This document shows positions 25,439 through 33,679 of a DNA stretch of 64,000 bases, one piece after another. The position numbers and the translations under genes are program-made. How positions within the stretch are numbered: the first letter of the stretch is position 1; each line of letters starts with the position of its first letter. This stretch comes from Chitinophagaceae bacterium (GTDB taxonomy: Bacteria > Bacteroidota > Bacteroidia > Chitinophagales > Chitinophagaceae), in assembly GCA_947447265.1 (NCBI GenBank), contig CANFKC010000024.1:1-64000 (forward strand). Reading direction: 5' to 3'. The notes beneath the pieces were generated by a model. It searched no databases. It was not told the origin of the DNA and saw only the letters and a program-made list of their open reading frames with translations.

Positions 25439-26806
25439 TTGATACTCCCTGCCCCACTCCTTACTCAGTTACGTACCATTCAGGGTTTCGATGAAGCCTC
25501 GTTTTTGGCTGCCCATGAGCAGGATGCGGTTACATCGGTGCGGTTACACCCTGTTAAGGGAACAAACATCGATATTAAAGGCACTCCCATACCCTGGTGC
25601 GAAGATGGTCGCTACCTTCCCAGCAGGCCTGTCTTCACGCTTGACCCGGCCTACCATGGCGGCGCTTATTATGTACAGGAAGCTTCCTCTATGTTTCTTT
25701 CCCACGTATGGAAAAACGTAGTCGACGATACCAATAATTTACGGGTTTTAGACCTCTGCGCTGCCCCCGGCGGCAAAAGCACATTGCTGGCTTCGTTACT
25801 GAAGCCGGAAAGCCTGCTGATATCAAACGAAGTTATTCGAAGCCGCGCTTCCATTTTAGAAGAAAACATGGTGCGCTGGGGCTACTCCAATACATGGGTC
25901 ACCTGCAACGACCCGCGCGATTTCACCAAACTGGATGGCTATTTCGATGTTATAGTAATTGATGCGCCATGCAGCGGTTCCGGCCTTTTCCGGAAAGATA
26001 TTAAAGCGCTGCAAAACTGGACGCAAGATAATGTAGCACTTTGTCGGGGCCGGCAGGAGCGCATTTTAGCCGATGTATGGACTTCACTGAAAGAAGGTGG
26101 GATCATCATCTATGCAACATGTTCTTTCTCGCAAGAGGAAGATGAGCAGGTGCTGGACTGGGTTGCCGACGAATTTGACGCACGGACCATATCTGTTCCG
26201 GTAAGCGATAATTGGGGCATAGTGGAAACTGCATCGCCGCGAAAAGGGATGAAAGGCTATAGGTTCTTTCCGGGAAAAATAAATGGCGAAGGCTTCTTTA
26301 TAGCTGCCTTCCAAAAGCAGGATGCGGCTAACACTCTTAAGTCACCCAGGGTAAAAGCGCCGGATATGACAAAGGTGGCTCAGCAAACTGCTCCTTTACT
26401 GGCCCCAAAAGACTGGCAATACATTGAATGGAGCAAAGATATGTTTAGCGCTATTTGCGCCCCCCACCTCAGCGACTGGCAGTTGCTGCAAAAGGCGTTA
26501 TATTTTCGTAAAGCGGGCTTAAATATAGGTTCCCCCGCAGCCAAAGAATGGCTGCCAGACCATGCCATTGCCCTGAGTATTGATGCAAACAGCGCCATCC
26601 CTGCAATACACGTAAACAAAGACCAGGCACTCCAGTTCCTGAAACGGGAAGACTTTGGCACGCCCGAAAACGAAAAAGGCTGGCGCATGGTAAAATTTAA
26701 CAACCTTGGTTTAGGGTGGGTGAAATGCCTCGGAAACCGCTCTAACAACTACCTCCCGAAGCATTGGCGCATCCGCATGGAGATACCCGATGAGGAGGTA
26801 TTATAG
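25439..26806 (+). CDS. RsmB/RsmF-type rRNA (cytosine-C5) methyltransferase
   Basis: A 455-residue SAM-dependent enzyme of the NOL1/NOP2/Sun family. The SAM site DLCAAPGGKS is near residue 105, motif IV DAPCSGSGLF near 174 and motif VI YATCSFSQEEDE near 225; the two motif cysteines are the catalytic nucleophile and the release base. The C-terminal third, ending KFNNLGLGWVKCLGNRSNNYLP, resembles the RNA-binding PUA-like domain of RsmF. The start is unusual: no ATG is available in frame before the conserved LPAPLLTQLRTIQGFDEASF, so translation probably begins at TTG 25439. It is followed 44 bases later by the LysM gene. Confidence 0.92.
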   Translation: MILPAPLLTQLRTIQGFDEASFLAAHEQDAVTSVRLHPVKGTNIDIKGTPIPWCEDGRYLPSRPVFTLDPAYHGGAYYVQEASSMFLSHVWKNVVDDTNNLRVLDLCAAPGGKSTLLASLLKPESLLISNEVIRSRASILEENMVRWGYSNTWVTCNDPRDFTKLDGYFDVIVIDAPCSGSGLFRKDIKALQNWTQDNVALCRGRQERILADVWTSLKEGGIIIYATCSFSQEEDEQVLDWVADEFDARTISVPVSDNWGIVETASPRKGMKGYRFFPGKINGEGFFIAAFQKQDAANTLKSPRVKAPDMTKVAQQTAPLLAPKDWQYIEWSKDMFSAICAPHLSDWQLLQKALYFRKAGLNIGSPAAKEWLPDHAIALSIDANSAIPAIHVNKDQALQFLKREDFGTPENEKGWRMVKFNNLGLGWVKCLGNRSNNYLPKHWRIRMEIPDEEVL

Positions 26807-26816
26807 AATTGGGCAT

Positions 26817-26824
26817 TATTTTTG
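26817..26824 (+). promoter_or_regulatory. -7 element of the LysM gene
   Basis: TATTTTTG, 26 bases before the ATG at 26851. It argues for that start rather than the earlier one at 26809. Confidence 0.5.
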
Positions 26825-26850
26825 TACTTTTCGCCATAAACTCCGACATT

Positions 26851-27714
26851 ATGTCAAAGCAACTATTAACTATATTTTTCTCCATACTTTGCCTGTCAGC
26901 AACTGCACAAGACGCTGATAGTATTTTTGCAATTCGTAAAGGTCCCGGCCTCGCTATCAGTTATACATCTAAAGCTGGAGAAAGCGTGGCTATGCTGGCT
27001 AACCGCTTTTTTTCAACTACGGAAAAGGTGGAAGCCGCCAATATGGTTGACGGTAAAAAGAAGTTACCGGTAGGCACTACCCTTGCCATACCGATGGGCA
27101 GAGAAAACTTTCTTGCTGCTCGCGAGCCAGTAGGCATACAACACCAACAAGAAATTTACTACCACGTAAGGGAAAAAGATAACATTGCCCTTATCAGCCT
27201 TTTGGTAGGCGTTCCTAAGCAGGATATGATTTTGTGGAACAACCTTCGCGGCAACAGTTTACAGGAAGGTCAGCCATTGTTTATTGGCTGGGTTAAGGTT
27301 GTTGAAAAAGATTCCATAAACGTCGCCAATGGCCTGGCTTACCCTTCAAAGAAACCAAGAGCAGTTGCAGCGCTAGATACTTCTAAACACGCCTTCGGCG
27401 AACTGGACAGCGCATATAATTCCCAAACCCGGAATGGCACCAATACCATTTCAGAAAAAGGCACGGCGGTATTTTTTGAAAAGGCAGGAGCCAATAAAAT
27501 ATTTTATGCCTTTCACAGCACAACCCCTCGCGGAGCGGTAATTAAGATAACTAATCCGGGCACCGGCAGAACAGTATACGCAAAGGTGTTAGGCCCTATA
27601 CCGGACACCAAACTGTATGCCAATAGCATTATTGGTATTTGCAGCGCTGCAAAAGATGCTTTAGGCATCAACGACACTAAGGCCTGGGTCGAGCTTCAGT
27701 ATTCGCCAAACTAG
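26851..27714 (+). CDS. Secreted protein with two LysM repeats and an RlpA-like domain
   Basis: A 287-residue protein with a signal peptide (MSKQLLTIFFSILCLSATAQ). Residues about 32-80 form a first LysM (AGESVAMLANRFFSTTEKVEAAN, then LPVGTTLAIP). Residues about 100-150 form a second (YYHVREKDNIALISLLVGVP, then EGQPLFIGW). The C-terminal 85 residues look like a double-psi beta-barrel of the RlpA type (FYAFHSTTPRGAVIKITNP, GRTVYAKVLGPIP). LysM binds peptidoglycan; RlpA domains are lytic or glycan-binding, and I see no clear proof of catalysis. A periplasmic cell-wall role is likely. Confidence 0.87.
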   Translation: MSKQLLTIFFSILCLSATAQDADSIFAIRKGPGLAISYTSKAGESVAMLANRFFSTTEKVEAANMVDGKKKLPVGTTLAIPMGRENFLAAREPVGIQHQQEIYYHVREKDNIALISLLVGVPKQDMILWNNLRGNSLQEGQPLFIGWVKVVEKDSINVANGLAYPSKKPRAVAALDTSKHAFGELDSAYNSQTRNGTNTISEKGTAVFFEKAGANKIFYAFHSTTPRGAVIKITNPGTGRTVYAKVLGPIPDTKLYANSIIGICSAAKDALGINDTKAWVELQYSPN

Positions 27715-27796
27715 GCAGCAGTAACAATTTCTTAAAAATCTGGCGCAATTTTATTAAACACTTAATGCATTCCTGCATATAAAAGTCACCCGGTTA

Positions 27797-28813
27797 ATGA
27801 AGGTTCTCATCATTCGTTTTTCTTCTATTGGAGATATTGTGCTTACCACCCCAGTAGTGCGTTGCCTTAAAGAGCAACACCCGGAGGTGAGTGTACACTT
27901 TTTGACCAAATCAGTCTTCCAGTCTGTACTCAGTGCCAACCCGCACATTGCCAAACTGCACCTTTTCGATAAAAGCCTGGACGAAACAATTGAAGAGCTG
28001 AAAAAAGAAGATTTCGATTTCGTAATCGATCTGCATAATAATTTACGCACGGCAAGAGTAAAAAAAGCGCTGGACGTACCCAACAAAGCCTACCCGAAGC
28101 TCAACATAAAGAAGTGGCTGCTCAGCAATCTGAAACTCAGGTTAATGCCTGACAAAAGCATTGTGGAGCGATATTTTGAAGCTGCAGAACCAGTTAACGT
28201 ACATAACGATGGCAAGGGGCTAGACTACTTCACACCCGAAAGCGCGCAACTAAGTAATGATGACATCCCGATGAGCCATTGGGGCGGCTATGTAGGTTGT
28301 GTTATTGGCGGTTCTTATGCCACCAAAAAGCTGCCGGTTGCACAATGGAAGAAATTTTGTGAAACCATTCCCTACCCTGTGGTACTATTAGGTGGCCCGG
28401 AAGACCGGGATGATGCCAGCCTGATAGCAGAAATTGACCCGGTTAAAATTTATAATTCCTGCGGCAAATTCAACTTAAACGAATCGGCCGAACTGGTAAA
28501 GCATGCGCGCGTAATTGTAAGTAACGATACCGGCCTCATGCACATGGCTGCCGCATATAAAAAGCCCATCATTTCGTTATGGGGCAATACCTCGCCTGAT
28601 ATGGGCATGTTCCCCTACTATGGCTTCAATAACCTTAAGAGCAGGATTGCGCCGCAATCTGTTATCATGGAAAATAAGGCCCTCGGCTGCCACCCGTGCA
28701 GCAAGTTAGGCTATAACAAATGCCCTAAAGACCATTTTAAGTGCATGAACGACCTCGATATGGCTCAGGCTTCGGCACATGTGCAGCGGTTGTGGACAGT
28801 TGAAAAAAAATAG
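27797..28813 (+). CDS. Glycosyltransferase family 9 (heptosyltransferase-like)
   Basis: A 338-residue GT-B enzyme of family 9, which transfers heptose or similar sugars to lipopolysaccharide core. The N-terminus MKVLIIRFSSIGDIVLTTPVVRCL is the typical GT9 opening, and the C-terminal half has VSNDTGLMHMAAAYKKPIISLWG, the donor-binding segment with the conserved D-T-G-x-x-H. A cysteine cluster (LGCHPCSKLGYNKCPKDHFKC) near the end is common in Bacteroidota members. The sugar donor is not readable. The gene stands alone and is not within an obvious LPS cluster. Confidence 0.93.
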   Translation: MKVLIIRFSSIGDIVLTTPVVRCLKEQHPEVSVHFLTKSVFQSVLSANPHIAKLHLFDKSLDETIEELKKEDFDFVIDLHNNLRTARVKKALDVPNKAYPKLNIKKWLLSNLKLRLMPDKSIVERYFEAAEPVNVHNDGKGLDYFTPESAQLSNDDIPMSHWGGYVGCVIGGSYATKKLPVAQWKKFCETIPYPVVLLGGPEDRDDASLIAEIDPVKIYNSCGKFNLNESAELVKHARVIVSNDTGLMHMAAAYKKPIISLWGNTSPDMGMFPYYGFNNLKSRIAPQSVIMENKALGCHPCSKLGYNKCPKDHFKCMNDLDMAQASAHVQRLWTVEKK

Positions 28814-28938
28814 CGCATCAGTATCCTTGCCAGTTATGAATTCAGCGCCTCACTGTATGCTGAAGTTATTCACATTTATGGGGTAAACCCGTTAGCAATT
28901 ACGCACTTAGGGGCATGTTAATAAAGGCTAATAATACC

Positions 28939-28946
28939 TACATTTG
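28939..28946 (+). promoter_or_regulatory. -7 element of the PfkB kinase gene
   Basis: TACATTTG, 19 bases before the ATG at 28966. Confidence 0.55.
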
Positions 28947-28965
28947 CACAAAATAAGCAAATCGC

Positions 28966-29904
28966 ATGTCGTTATTAGTAATAGGCACTATGGCCTTTGA
29001 TGCACTGGAAACCCCATTTGGTAAAGTTGACCGCATAATTGGTGGCTCTGCTACCTATGCTGCCTGGGCGGCGTCAAACTTTGTTTCCTCTATTAAGCAG
29101 GTTTCCATCATTGGAGGAGATTTCCCTAAGGAAGAAATTGCAGCGCTGGAAGCAAGGGGTGTGGCATTTGAAGGCGTGGAAGTTGTGCCTGATGGCAAGA
29201 GCTTTTTCTGGAGCGGCCGTTACCACATGGATATGAATACCCGCGACACATTAATAACCGATCTTAATGTATTGGCGCAATTCAATCCGCAGATACCTGA
29301 TAGCTACCAGGATTGTGACTATGTAATGCTGGGCAACCTGGTACCTGCCGTACAAATGCAGGTGCTTGACCAACTTAAGAACAAGCCTAAGCTGGTTATT
29401 ATGGATACTATGAACTTCTGGATGGACATCGCTATGGATGACCTGAAAAAAGTGATTGCACGTGTTGACCTGTTAATGGTGAACGATAGCGAAGCCCGCC
29501 AGTTAAGCGGTGAATTCTCTTTGGTTAAAGCGGCTAAAAAAATACAGGCAATGGGTCCTAAATTCCTTATCATTAAGAAAGGAGAACATGGCGCATTATT
29601 GTTCTATAACGATAAGATATTCTCTGCTCCTGCCCTTCCGCTGGAAGAAGTATTTGACCCGACCGGCGCAGGCGATACATTCGCTGGCGGCTTTATTGGT
29701 TATCTGGCACGCACTGATGATATTACTTTCGAAAACATGAAGGCTGCTGTCGTTATAGGCTCTGCAATGGCTTCATTCTGCGTAGAAAAATTCGGCCCTA
29801 ACCGTATGCAGGAATTAACACCTGCTGATATTGAAGGTCGTGTAGAACAATTCATTTCTTTAATGAATGTGCATATTGAAGTAGCATTAGCCGTTTCAGC
29901 TTAA
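28966..29904 (+). CDS. PfkB-family sugar/nucleoside kinase
   Basis: A 312-residue ribokinase-fold enzyme. The PfkB signatures are present: the glycine-rich IIGGSATYAAWAAS near residue 27, the lid segments around 60-100, and the C-terminal FDPTGAGDTFAGGFIGYL whose Asp is the catalytic base and whose GAGD forms the anion hole. The N-terminus (LVIGTMAFDALETPFGKVD) resembles the family of nucleoside or adenosine-kinase-like proteins. The substrate is not determined. The gene is preceded by its own -7 element and followed by a hairpin (29979-30027). Confidence 0.93.
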   Translation: MSLLVIGTMAFDALETPFGKVDRIIGGSATYAAWAASNFVSSIKQVSIIGGDFPKEEIAALEARGVAFEGVEVVPDGKSFFWSGRYHMDMNTRDTLITDLNVLAQFNPQIPDSYQDCDYVMLGNLVPAVQMQVLDQLKNKPKLVIMDTMNFWMDIAMDDLKKVIARVDLLMVNDSEARQLSGEFSLVKAAKKIQAMGPKFLIIKKGEHGALLFYNDKIFSAPALPLEEVFDPTGAGDTFAGGFIGYLARTDDITFENMKAAVVIGSAMASFCVEKFGPNRMQELTPADIEGRVEQFISLMNVHIEVALAVSA

Positions 29905-29978
29905 ATTTTTGCCTAACGCTTATATTTTCAGACTAAGGCGCTAACCGAAAAACGTATTGTCTGGCAAACCCAAAGGTT

Positions 29979-30027
29979 GCAAAGGCGCAATAACATTTAT
30001 GAATAATATTTGTAGTTGTGCCTTTGC
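29979..30027 (+). terminator. Hairpin after the PfkB gene
   Basis: GCAAAGGCGCAA (29979-29990) pairs with TTGTGCCTTTGC (30016-30027) with one wobble and a 25-base loop; there is no strong T tract. It may be an intergenic GCAAAGG-type repeat rather than a terminator. Confidence 0.4.
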
Positions 30028-30087
30028 TGTCTTAATAACACTTAATATTCTCACGCCTTTGTGCGGCACCCTAAATACAGAATTCTA

Positions 30088-30963
30088 ATGACCATAATTC
30101 CATCAGAGATAAAGACTGCGCAGTTGCACGCATACTTATTAGGCTCTATAGCGCCGCGCCCTATTTGCTTTGCCAGCACTATCGATAAGGATGGCAATGC
30201 TAATTTGTCCCCGTTCAGTTTCTTTAATGTGTTTGGGTCTAAACCACCAATACTCATTTTCTCTCCTGCCCGCAGGGTGCGCGACAACTCCATCAAGCAT
30301 ACCCTTGAAAACGTTTACGATACGCAGGAAGTGGTAATTAACGTAGTGAACTACAATATTGTGCAGCAAATGAGCCTTGCCAGCTGCGAATATGCTAAAA
30401 ATGTTGACGAATTTGTAAAGGCTGGTTTTACTCCGGTCAAGTCTGATCTGGTGAAGCCTTTCAGGGTAAAGGAATCGCCGGTGCAACTGGAATGCAGGGT
30501 TATGAAGGTTATGGAAATGGGTAAAGAAGGTGGCGCTGCCAACCTGATTATCTGTGAAGTGTTGTGCATGCATATTGACGATGAAGTACTGAATGAAAAC
30601 GGTCAGATAGACCCGCATAAAATAGACCTGGTGGCTCGCATGGGTGCCGACTATTATTGCCGCGCCTCCGGCAGTGCAGTGTTTGAAGTACCAAAACCTA
30701 ATATGCTGCTGGGTATTGGCGTCGATGCATTGCCTGCATCGATTAAACAGAGCCGCATTCTTACTGGTAATAACCTTGGTTTACTGGCTAATTGTACTTC
30801 GATACCAGTAGTCGCGGAGATTATTGAAGACGGCCGCCTTACTGACATTTTCAAATCATACACCCACGATTCAGAAGCCCGTAAAACGGCACTGCATCAA
30901 TATGCTAAAGACCTGCTGGAAATTGGCGAGGTAGATAAGGCATGGCAGGTGTTAATGGCATAA
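30088..30963 (+). CDS. Flavin reductase-like (FMN-binding) protein
   Basis: A 291-residue protein of the flavin reductase family. It opens with HAYLLGSIAPRPICFASTIDKDGNANLSPFSFFNVFGSKPPILIFS, the usual FMN-binding split-barrel start (GSIAPRPI, then the S-x-F-N pattern). The domain continues to about residue 200 with ECRVMKVMEMG and ADYYCRASG. The C-terminal 80 residues are an extension seen in the Bacteroidota long forms. It probably uses FMN and NAD(P)H; the partner is unknown. The start at 30088 is preferred over a GTG at 30061. Confidence 0.9.
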   Translation: MTIIPSEIKTAQLHAYLLGSIAPRPICFASTIDKDGNANLSPFSFFNVFGSKPPILIFSPARRVRDNSIKHTLENVYDTQEVVINVVNYNIVQQMSLASCEYAKNVDEFVKAGFTPVKSDLVKPFRVKESPVQLECRVMKVMEMGKEGGAANLIICEVLCMHIDDEVLNENGQIDPHKIDLVARMGADYYCRASGSAVFEVPKPNMLLGIGVDALPASIKQSRILTGNNLGLLANCTSIPVVAEIIEDGRLTDIFKSYTHDSEARKTALHQYAKDLLEIGEVDKAWQVLMA

Positions 30964-31001
30964 GATTGGGGGTATTGATTCCATCCTTAACTTTATGATT
31001 A

Positions 31002-31580
31002 ATGAAAGTACTACCTGAAAGAATTCCGCTAACCACGGAAGAGGCCGATTGGCTGATGACCATCTATAACAAGCGCTTCGACAGCTTGTTTTTTGGTGGT
31101 CTTTTCAGGTGTTTTATTTTATGCTGCATTTGGTTTGTCGTGCTCGATCCGGTTATCGGTATGTTTCATGATCAATTATTCCCCGGTACGGAAACCTGGC
31201 TGTCCGTTAAATTTCTCTTTTCAGATTGGGACGTTAAAATATTGGCGTTCTCTGCGATAACGCTTATTATTTGCGCTTGTACCTATTATGTGAAGATAAG
31301 GCCCTATCAAAGCGATGTAGCCTCGGGTTATAAACTAACGGCTGAATTTATTGTAACCTGGAAAAAATATTACGAGTTGACCGGGCAGTACTTCATATTT
31401 GTGCGCGGTGGCGATATCAGGGGAATTGAAGTTACAGAAAAGACATTTAATGCCTGCGAAGAAGGCGGGGTATTCCATATTGGCATTACTAGGCGGTCGC
31501 GACATCTGATACTGGAAAACGACCACATCAAAACAACAATGTTTGAAATAAGGCGGCCCCGTGGTATGTGGGGATTTTGA
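31002..31580 (+). CDS. Membrane protein of unknown function
   Basis: A 192-residue protein I do not recognise. It has two transmembrane helices (about 30-52 and 82-102) and a soluble C-terminal half with alternating beta strands (KYYELTGQYFIFVRGGDIRGIEV) ending in a basic RRPRGMWGF. The pattern of two membrane helices followed by a small beta domain resembles YcxB-like proteins, but the similarity is weak. TAACTTTA, one mismatch from a -7 element, lies 5 bases before the ATG. Its TGA is directly followed by an ATG of the next frame, so the next gene may be co-transcribed. Confidence 0.65.
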   Translation: MKVLPERIPLTTEEADWLMTIYNKRFDSLFFGGLFRCFILCCIWFVVLDPVIGMFHDQLFPGTETWLSVKFLFSDWDVKILAFSAITLIICACTYYVKIRPYQSDVASGYKLTAEFIVTWKKYYELTGQYFIFVRGGDIRGIEVTEKTFNACEEGGVFHIGITRRSRHLILENDHIKTTMFEIRRPRGMWGF

Positions 31581-31610
31581 ATGATTGATCCGACCATAAA
31601 CACCAACATT

Positions 31611-32057
31611 ATGAACAAGTTTTTCCTTCTTATCGCAATTTTATTTACCTCCTGCGGGACGACAGCGACGAATTCAACTCACAATTTGCAGGAAAACACT
31701 GTAATAAATAAAGCGGGTAAATACTTTTCAAAGCAAAGGAATGTGCTGCTGGATATAAAGACCGTTGATGGACTTGTGCGCTTTGAGGTTTATGACAGCA
31801 CGAATAAAAAACTGGTTGAACTTTGTAATTCAGCAATAGCAAGCGATTACCAGGGTTGGTATTTTATGCTGGATACAAACAGCAATCTATGGTTTCATAG
31901 TTCTGATATCGGCGAGACATTGATGCTCTGGCAACCGGCCACTCACAATTATTTATGCCATCCACTCTGGCCACATGATTCTTTTGATAAAATTATGCCA
32001 AAAAATTTTTTTGATGCGATGCCTTCAAGCGCGCAACAATACCATAAAAATCAATAA
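31611..32057 (+). CDS. Small lipoprotein of unknown function
   Basis: A 148-residue predicted lipoprotein. The ATG at 31611 gives MNKFFLLIAILFTSCGTTA, with lipobox FTSC (lipidated Cys near residue 15). The mature part is polar with several aromatic residues and no motif I know. An upstream in-frame ATG at 31581 would add ten residues before the signal and is less likely. It lies right after the unknown membrane protein gene and before a terminator (32060-32090), suggesting a two-gene unit. Confidence 0.65.
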   Translation: MNKFFLLIAILFTSCGTTATNSTHNLQENTVINKAGKYFSKQRNVLLDIKTVDGLVRFEVYDSTNKKLVELCNSAIASDYQGWYFMLDTNSNLWFHSSDIGETLMLWQPATHNYLCHPLWPHDSFDKIMPKNFFDAMPSSAQQYHKNQ

Positions 32058-32059
32058 AA

Positions 32060-32090
32060 TGGAAGCCTAGGTAAAACAACGAGGCTTCCA
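32060..32090 (+). terminator. Intrinsic terminator
   Basis: TGGAAGCCT pairs with AGGCTTCCA over a 13-base loop; it is followed by a moderately T-rich stretch. It ends the two-gene unit starting at 31002. Confidence 0.6.
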
Positions 32091-32185
32091 ACTCTTAAAA
32101 TTCTCTTAACACCAAAGTTTCACCCAATATATTTCGTCTAAATAGGTGAAGGCTCATTCAGGGCTTTTGTATAAACCTATTTACT

Positions 32186-32284
32186 ATGAAAAATACCATT
32201 TCAATACTGACTTATGCGCTATCAGCATCCTTGCTGGCAATCTTCCTTATCGGTGCGTTCATCGCGTTAGTGCATCACAATTAA
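32186..32284 (+). CDS. Short single-pass membrane peptide
   Basis: A 32-residue ORF (MKNTISILTYALSASLLAIF, then a short hydrophobic end and HHN). It is almost entirely one membrane helix with a positive N-terminus. An intrinsic terminator begins five bases after the stop, and the preceding gene has its own terminator, so this short ORF is a separate transcription unit, which supports it being real. I do not recognise a family. A TATATTTC (one mismatch to the -7 element) lies at 32128-32135. Confidence 0.55.
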   Translation: MKNTISILTYALSASLLAIFLIGAFIALVHHN

Positions 32285-32288
32285 AGAT

Positions 32289-32320
32289 GTATAGCCCGCG
32301 AAGTAATTTGCGGGCTATAC
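32289..32320 (+). terminator. Intrinsic terminator of the short peptide gene
   Basis: GTATAGCCCGC pairs perfectly with GCGGGCTATAC (32310-32320), followed by CTTTTA. Confidence 0.75.
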
Positions 32321-32558
32321 CTTTTATACCAAAAACGCTGAAACCCGGTATACTTGACATTACACTGGCACATCTTAGTAAAACCGCTTCACTCCTTCGC
32401 TTGAAATAACTCATGCTTAAATTTTCGCATTTATTTTATAGCGATTACGTCGCTTAATCCGCTTAGAAAGTTTAAATACAGTTTAACAAACAAGACAATA
32501 GACTATTACCCCGTCCGTTCGTACTTTCACTTTGTAAAATAACCAAACGCACAGGCTC

Positions 32559-33041
32559 ATGAAAACTGTATTTGTCATTTACGGCGGCCCAACAAAAAGT
32601 TTACTCGATGATGCTTTTATTAATGCAGCTATTTAAAAGCTACACACGACCGTAAATTTCTAACGCTACGACAACATACACGCTTTGCCCCATTTCGGAA
32701 ATGACGAAGAAGGCAAAGAAACTGTCGCTGTATTTAAGAAAAAAATAGCCGCTTCTGATTGCATTCTGATAGTGTGTATGGATTATCCTTACAACCTTCC
32801 GGAAACTGTTGGCAATGCACTTAAATGGGCAGCGGCAGATATTTCCGGCATGCCCCTAGGACTGATCACTTCAGATTCCGGCAGGTATGAGATACAGCAT
32901 TCGTTGGTTACGACGTTAAGTAATAATGGTGTTCCTGCGCGCGAGGACAATACGCTGGTCCTCGAACTGAAAAATATGGTCACCATATCCCACAAAGAGA
33001 TAGTCAACCTAAGATTATTGGAGGAAATTAGGAACTGGTAG
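32559..33041 (+). pseudogene. NAD(P)H-dependent FMN reductase gene with two in-frame stops
   Basis: In one continuous frame from ATG 32559 the translation is flavodoxin-like: MKTVFVIYGGPTKSLLDDAF, then TAA at 32634, eight residues, TAA at 32661, and then intact HFGNDEEGKETVAVFKKKI, IVCMDYPYNLPETVGNALKW and ISGMPLGLITSDSG to the stop at 33039. The second half has the pattern of the NADPH-dependent FMN reductase/WrbA-like fold (loop around P.t.gnalKw). Because the frame is shared before, between and after, two point mutations to TAA rather than indels broke it. The downstream piece could only be translated from a weak TTG at 32685. Confidence 0.75.
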
Positions 33042-33123
33042 CTAACACAGTCAATTTAGTCGACAGAGCAAAGCAAACACAGACTAACTAAAAAAGCATA
33101 GAGTAGCCAGAATAATGGTTGGT

Positions 33124-33624
33124 TTACGCTTTAATCAACTTAACAATATAGTAAGCCAATACCACAAATAGCAGACCTACCGTAACCGGAAGGAACGCCA
33201 CGCCTAGCCCCGATGCCTGGCCCGTAGCAGTTGCATAGGTACCCAACAAAATACTAAAGAAAATTGCCGCTATCACCAGTTTTAACGCTCGTATCATACG
33301 AGTGGCTATGGTATACTTCTTTTGCGCATTTTCAGGTGTTATCTCTGTAGGGTAATTGAATGATTGCGGGTAGTTGTTGAGCACCGTAAGCACACCAAAG
33401 AGTATAGAACCAATAAGAGGCAGCACAAATATTGATGCCTTGCCGCCATAATTATCTGGCTTCCCGGCTCCATCAAAGTGCATAGGTATAGTCGGCGGCA
33501 AATGTGTATAACTCCACACCGCAAAACACATCATTCCTAAAGCTACAACCCAACTAATTCCTTCAACAATTTTATCTCCAACCGAAAGCTCGATTTTAAT
33601 TTGCGGTCTGGCATCCATAATCAT
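33124..33624 (-). CDS. DUF1648-domain membrane protein
   Basis: A 166-residue inner-membrane protein with four predicted helices. The first is followed by the DUF1648 signature HLPPTIPMHFDGAGKPDNYGGK (P-x-H-F-x-x-x-G-x-x-D). Such domains occur in SdpI-type immunity proteins and in many unlinked membrane proteins; the function here is unknown. It is convergent with the FMN-reductase pseudogene and separated from the 461-residue membrane protein gene by 55 bases in the same direction. Confidence 0.85.
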   Translation of the reverse strand: MIMDARPQIKIELSVGDKIVEGISWVVALGMMCFAVWSYTHLPPTIPMHFDGAGKPDNYGGKASIFVLPLIGSILFGVLTVLNNYPQSFNYPTEITPENAQKKYTIATRMIRALKLVIAAIFFSILLGTYATATGQASGLGVAFLPVTVGLLFVVLAYYIVKLIKA

Positions 33625-33679
33625 GCATTTTCAAAAGCTAAATTAATACTATCGCACATTGTAAACCAAGATATTGGCG

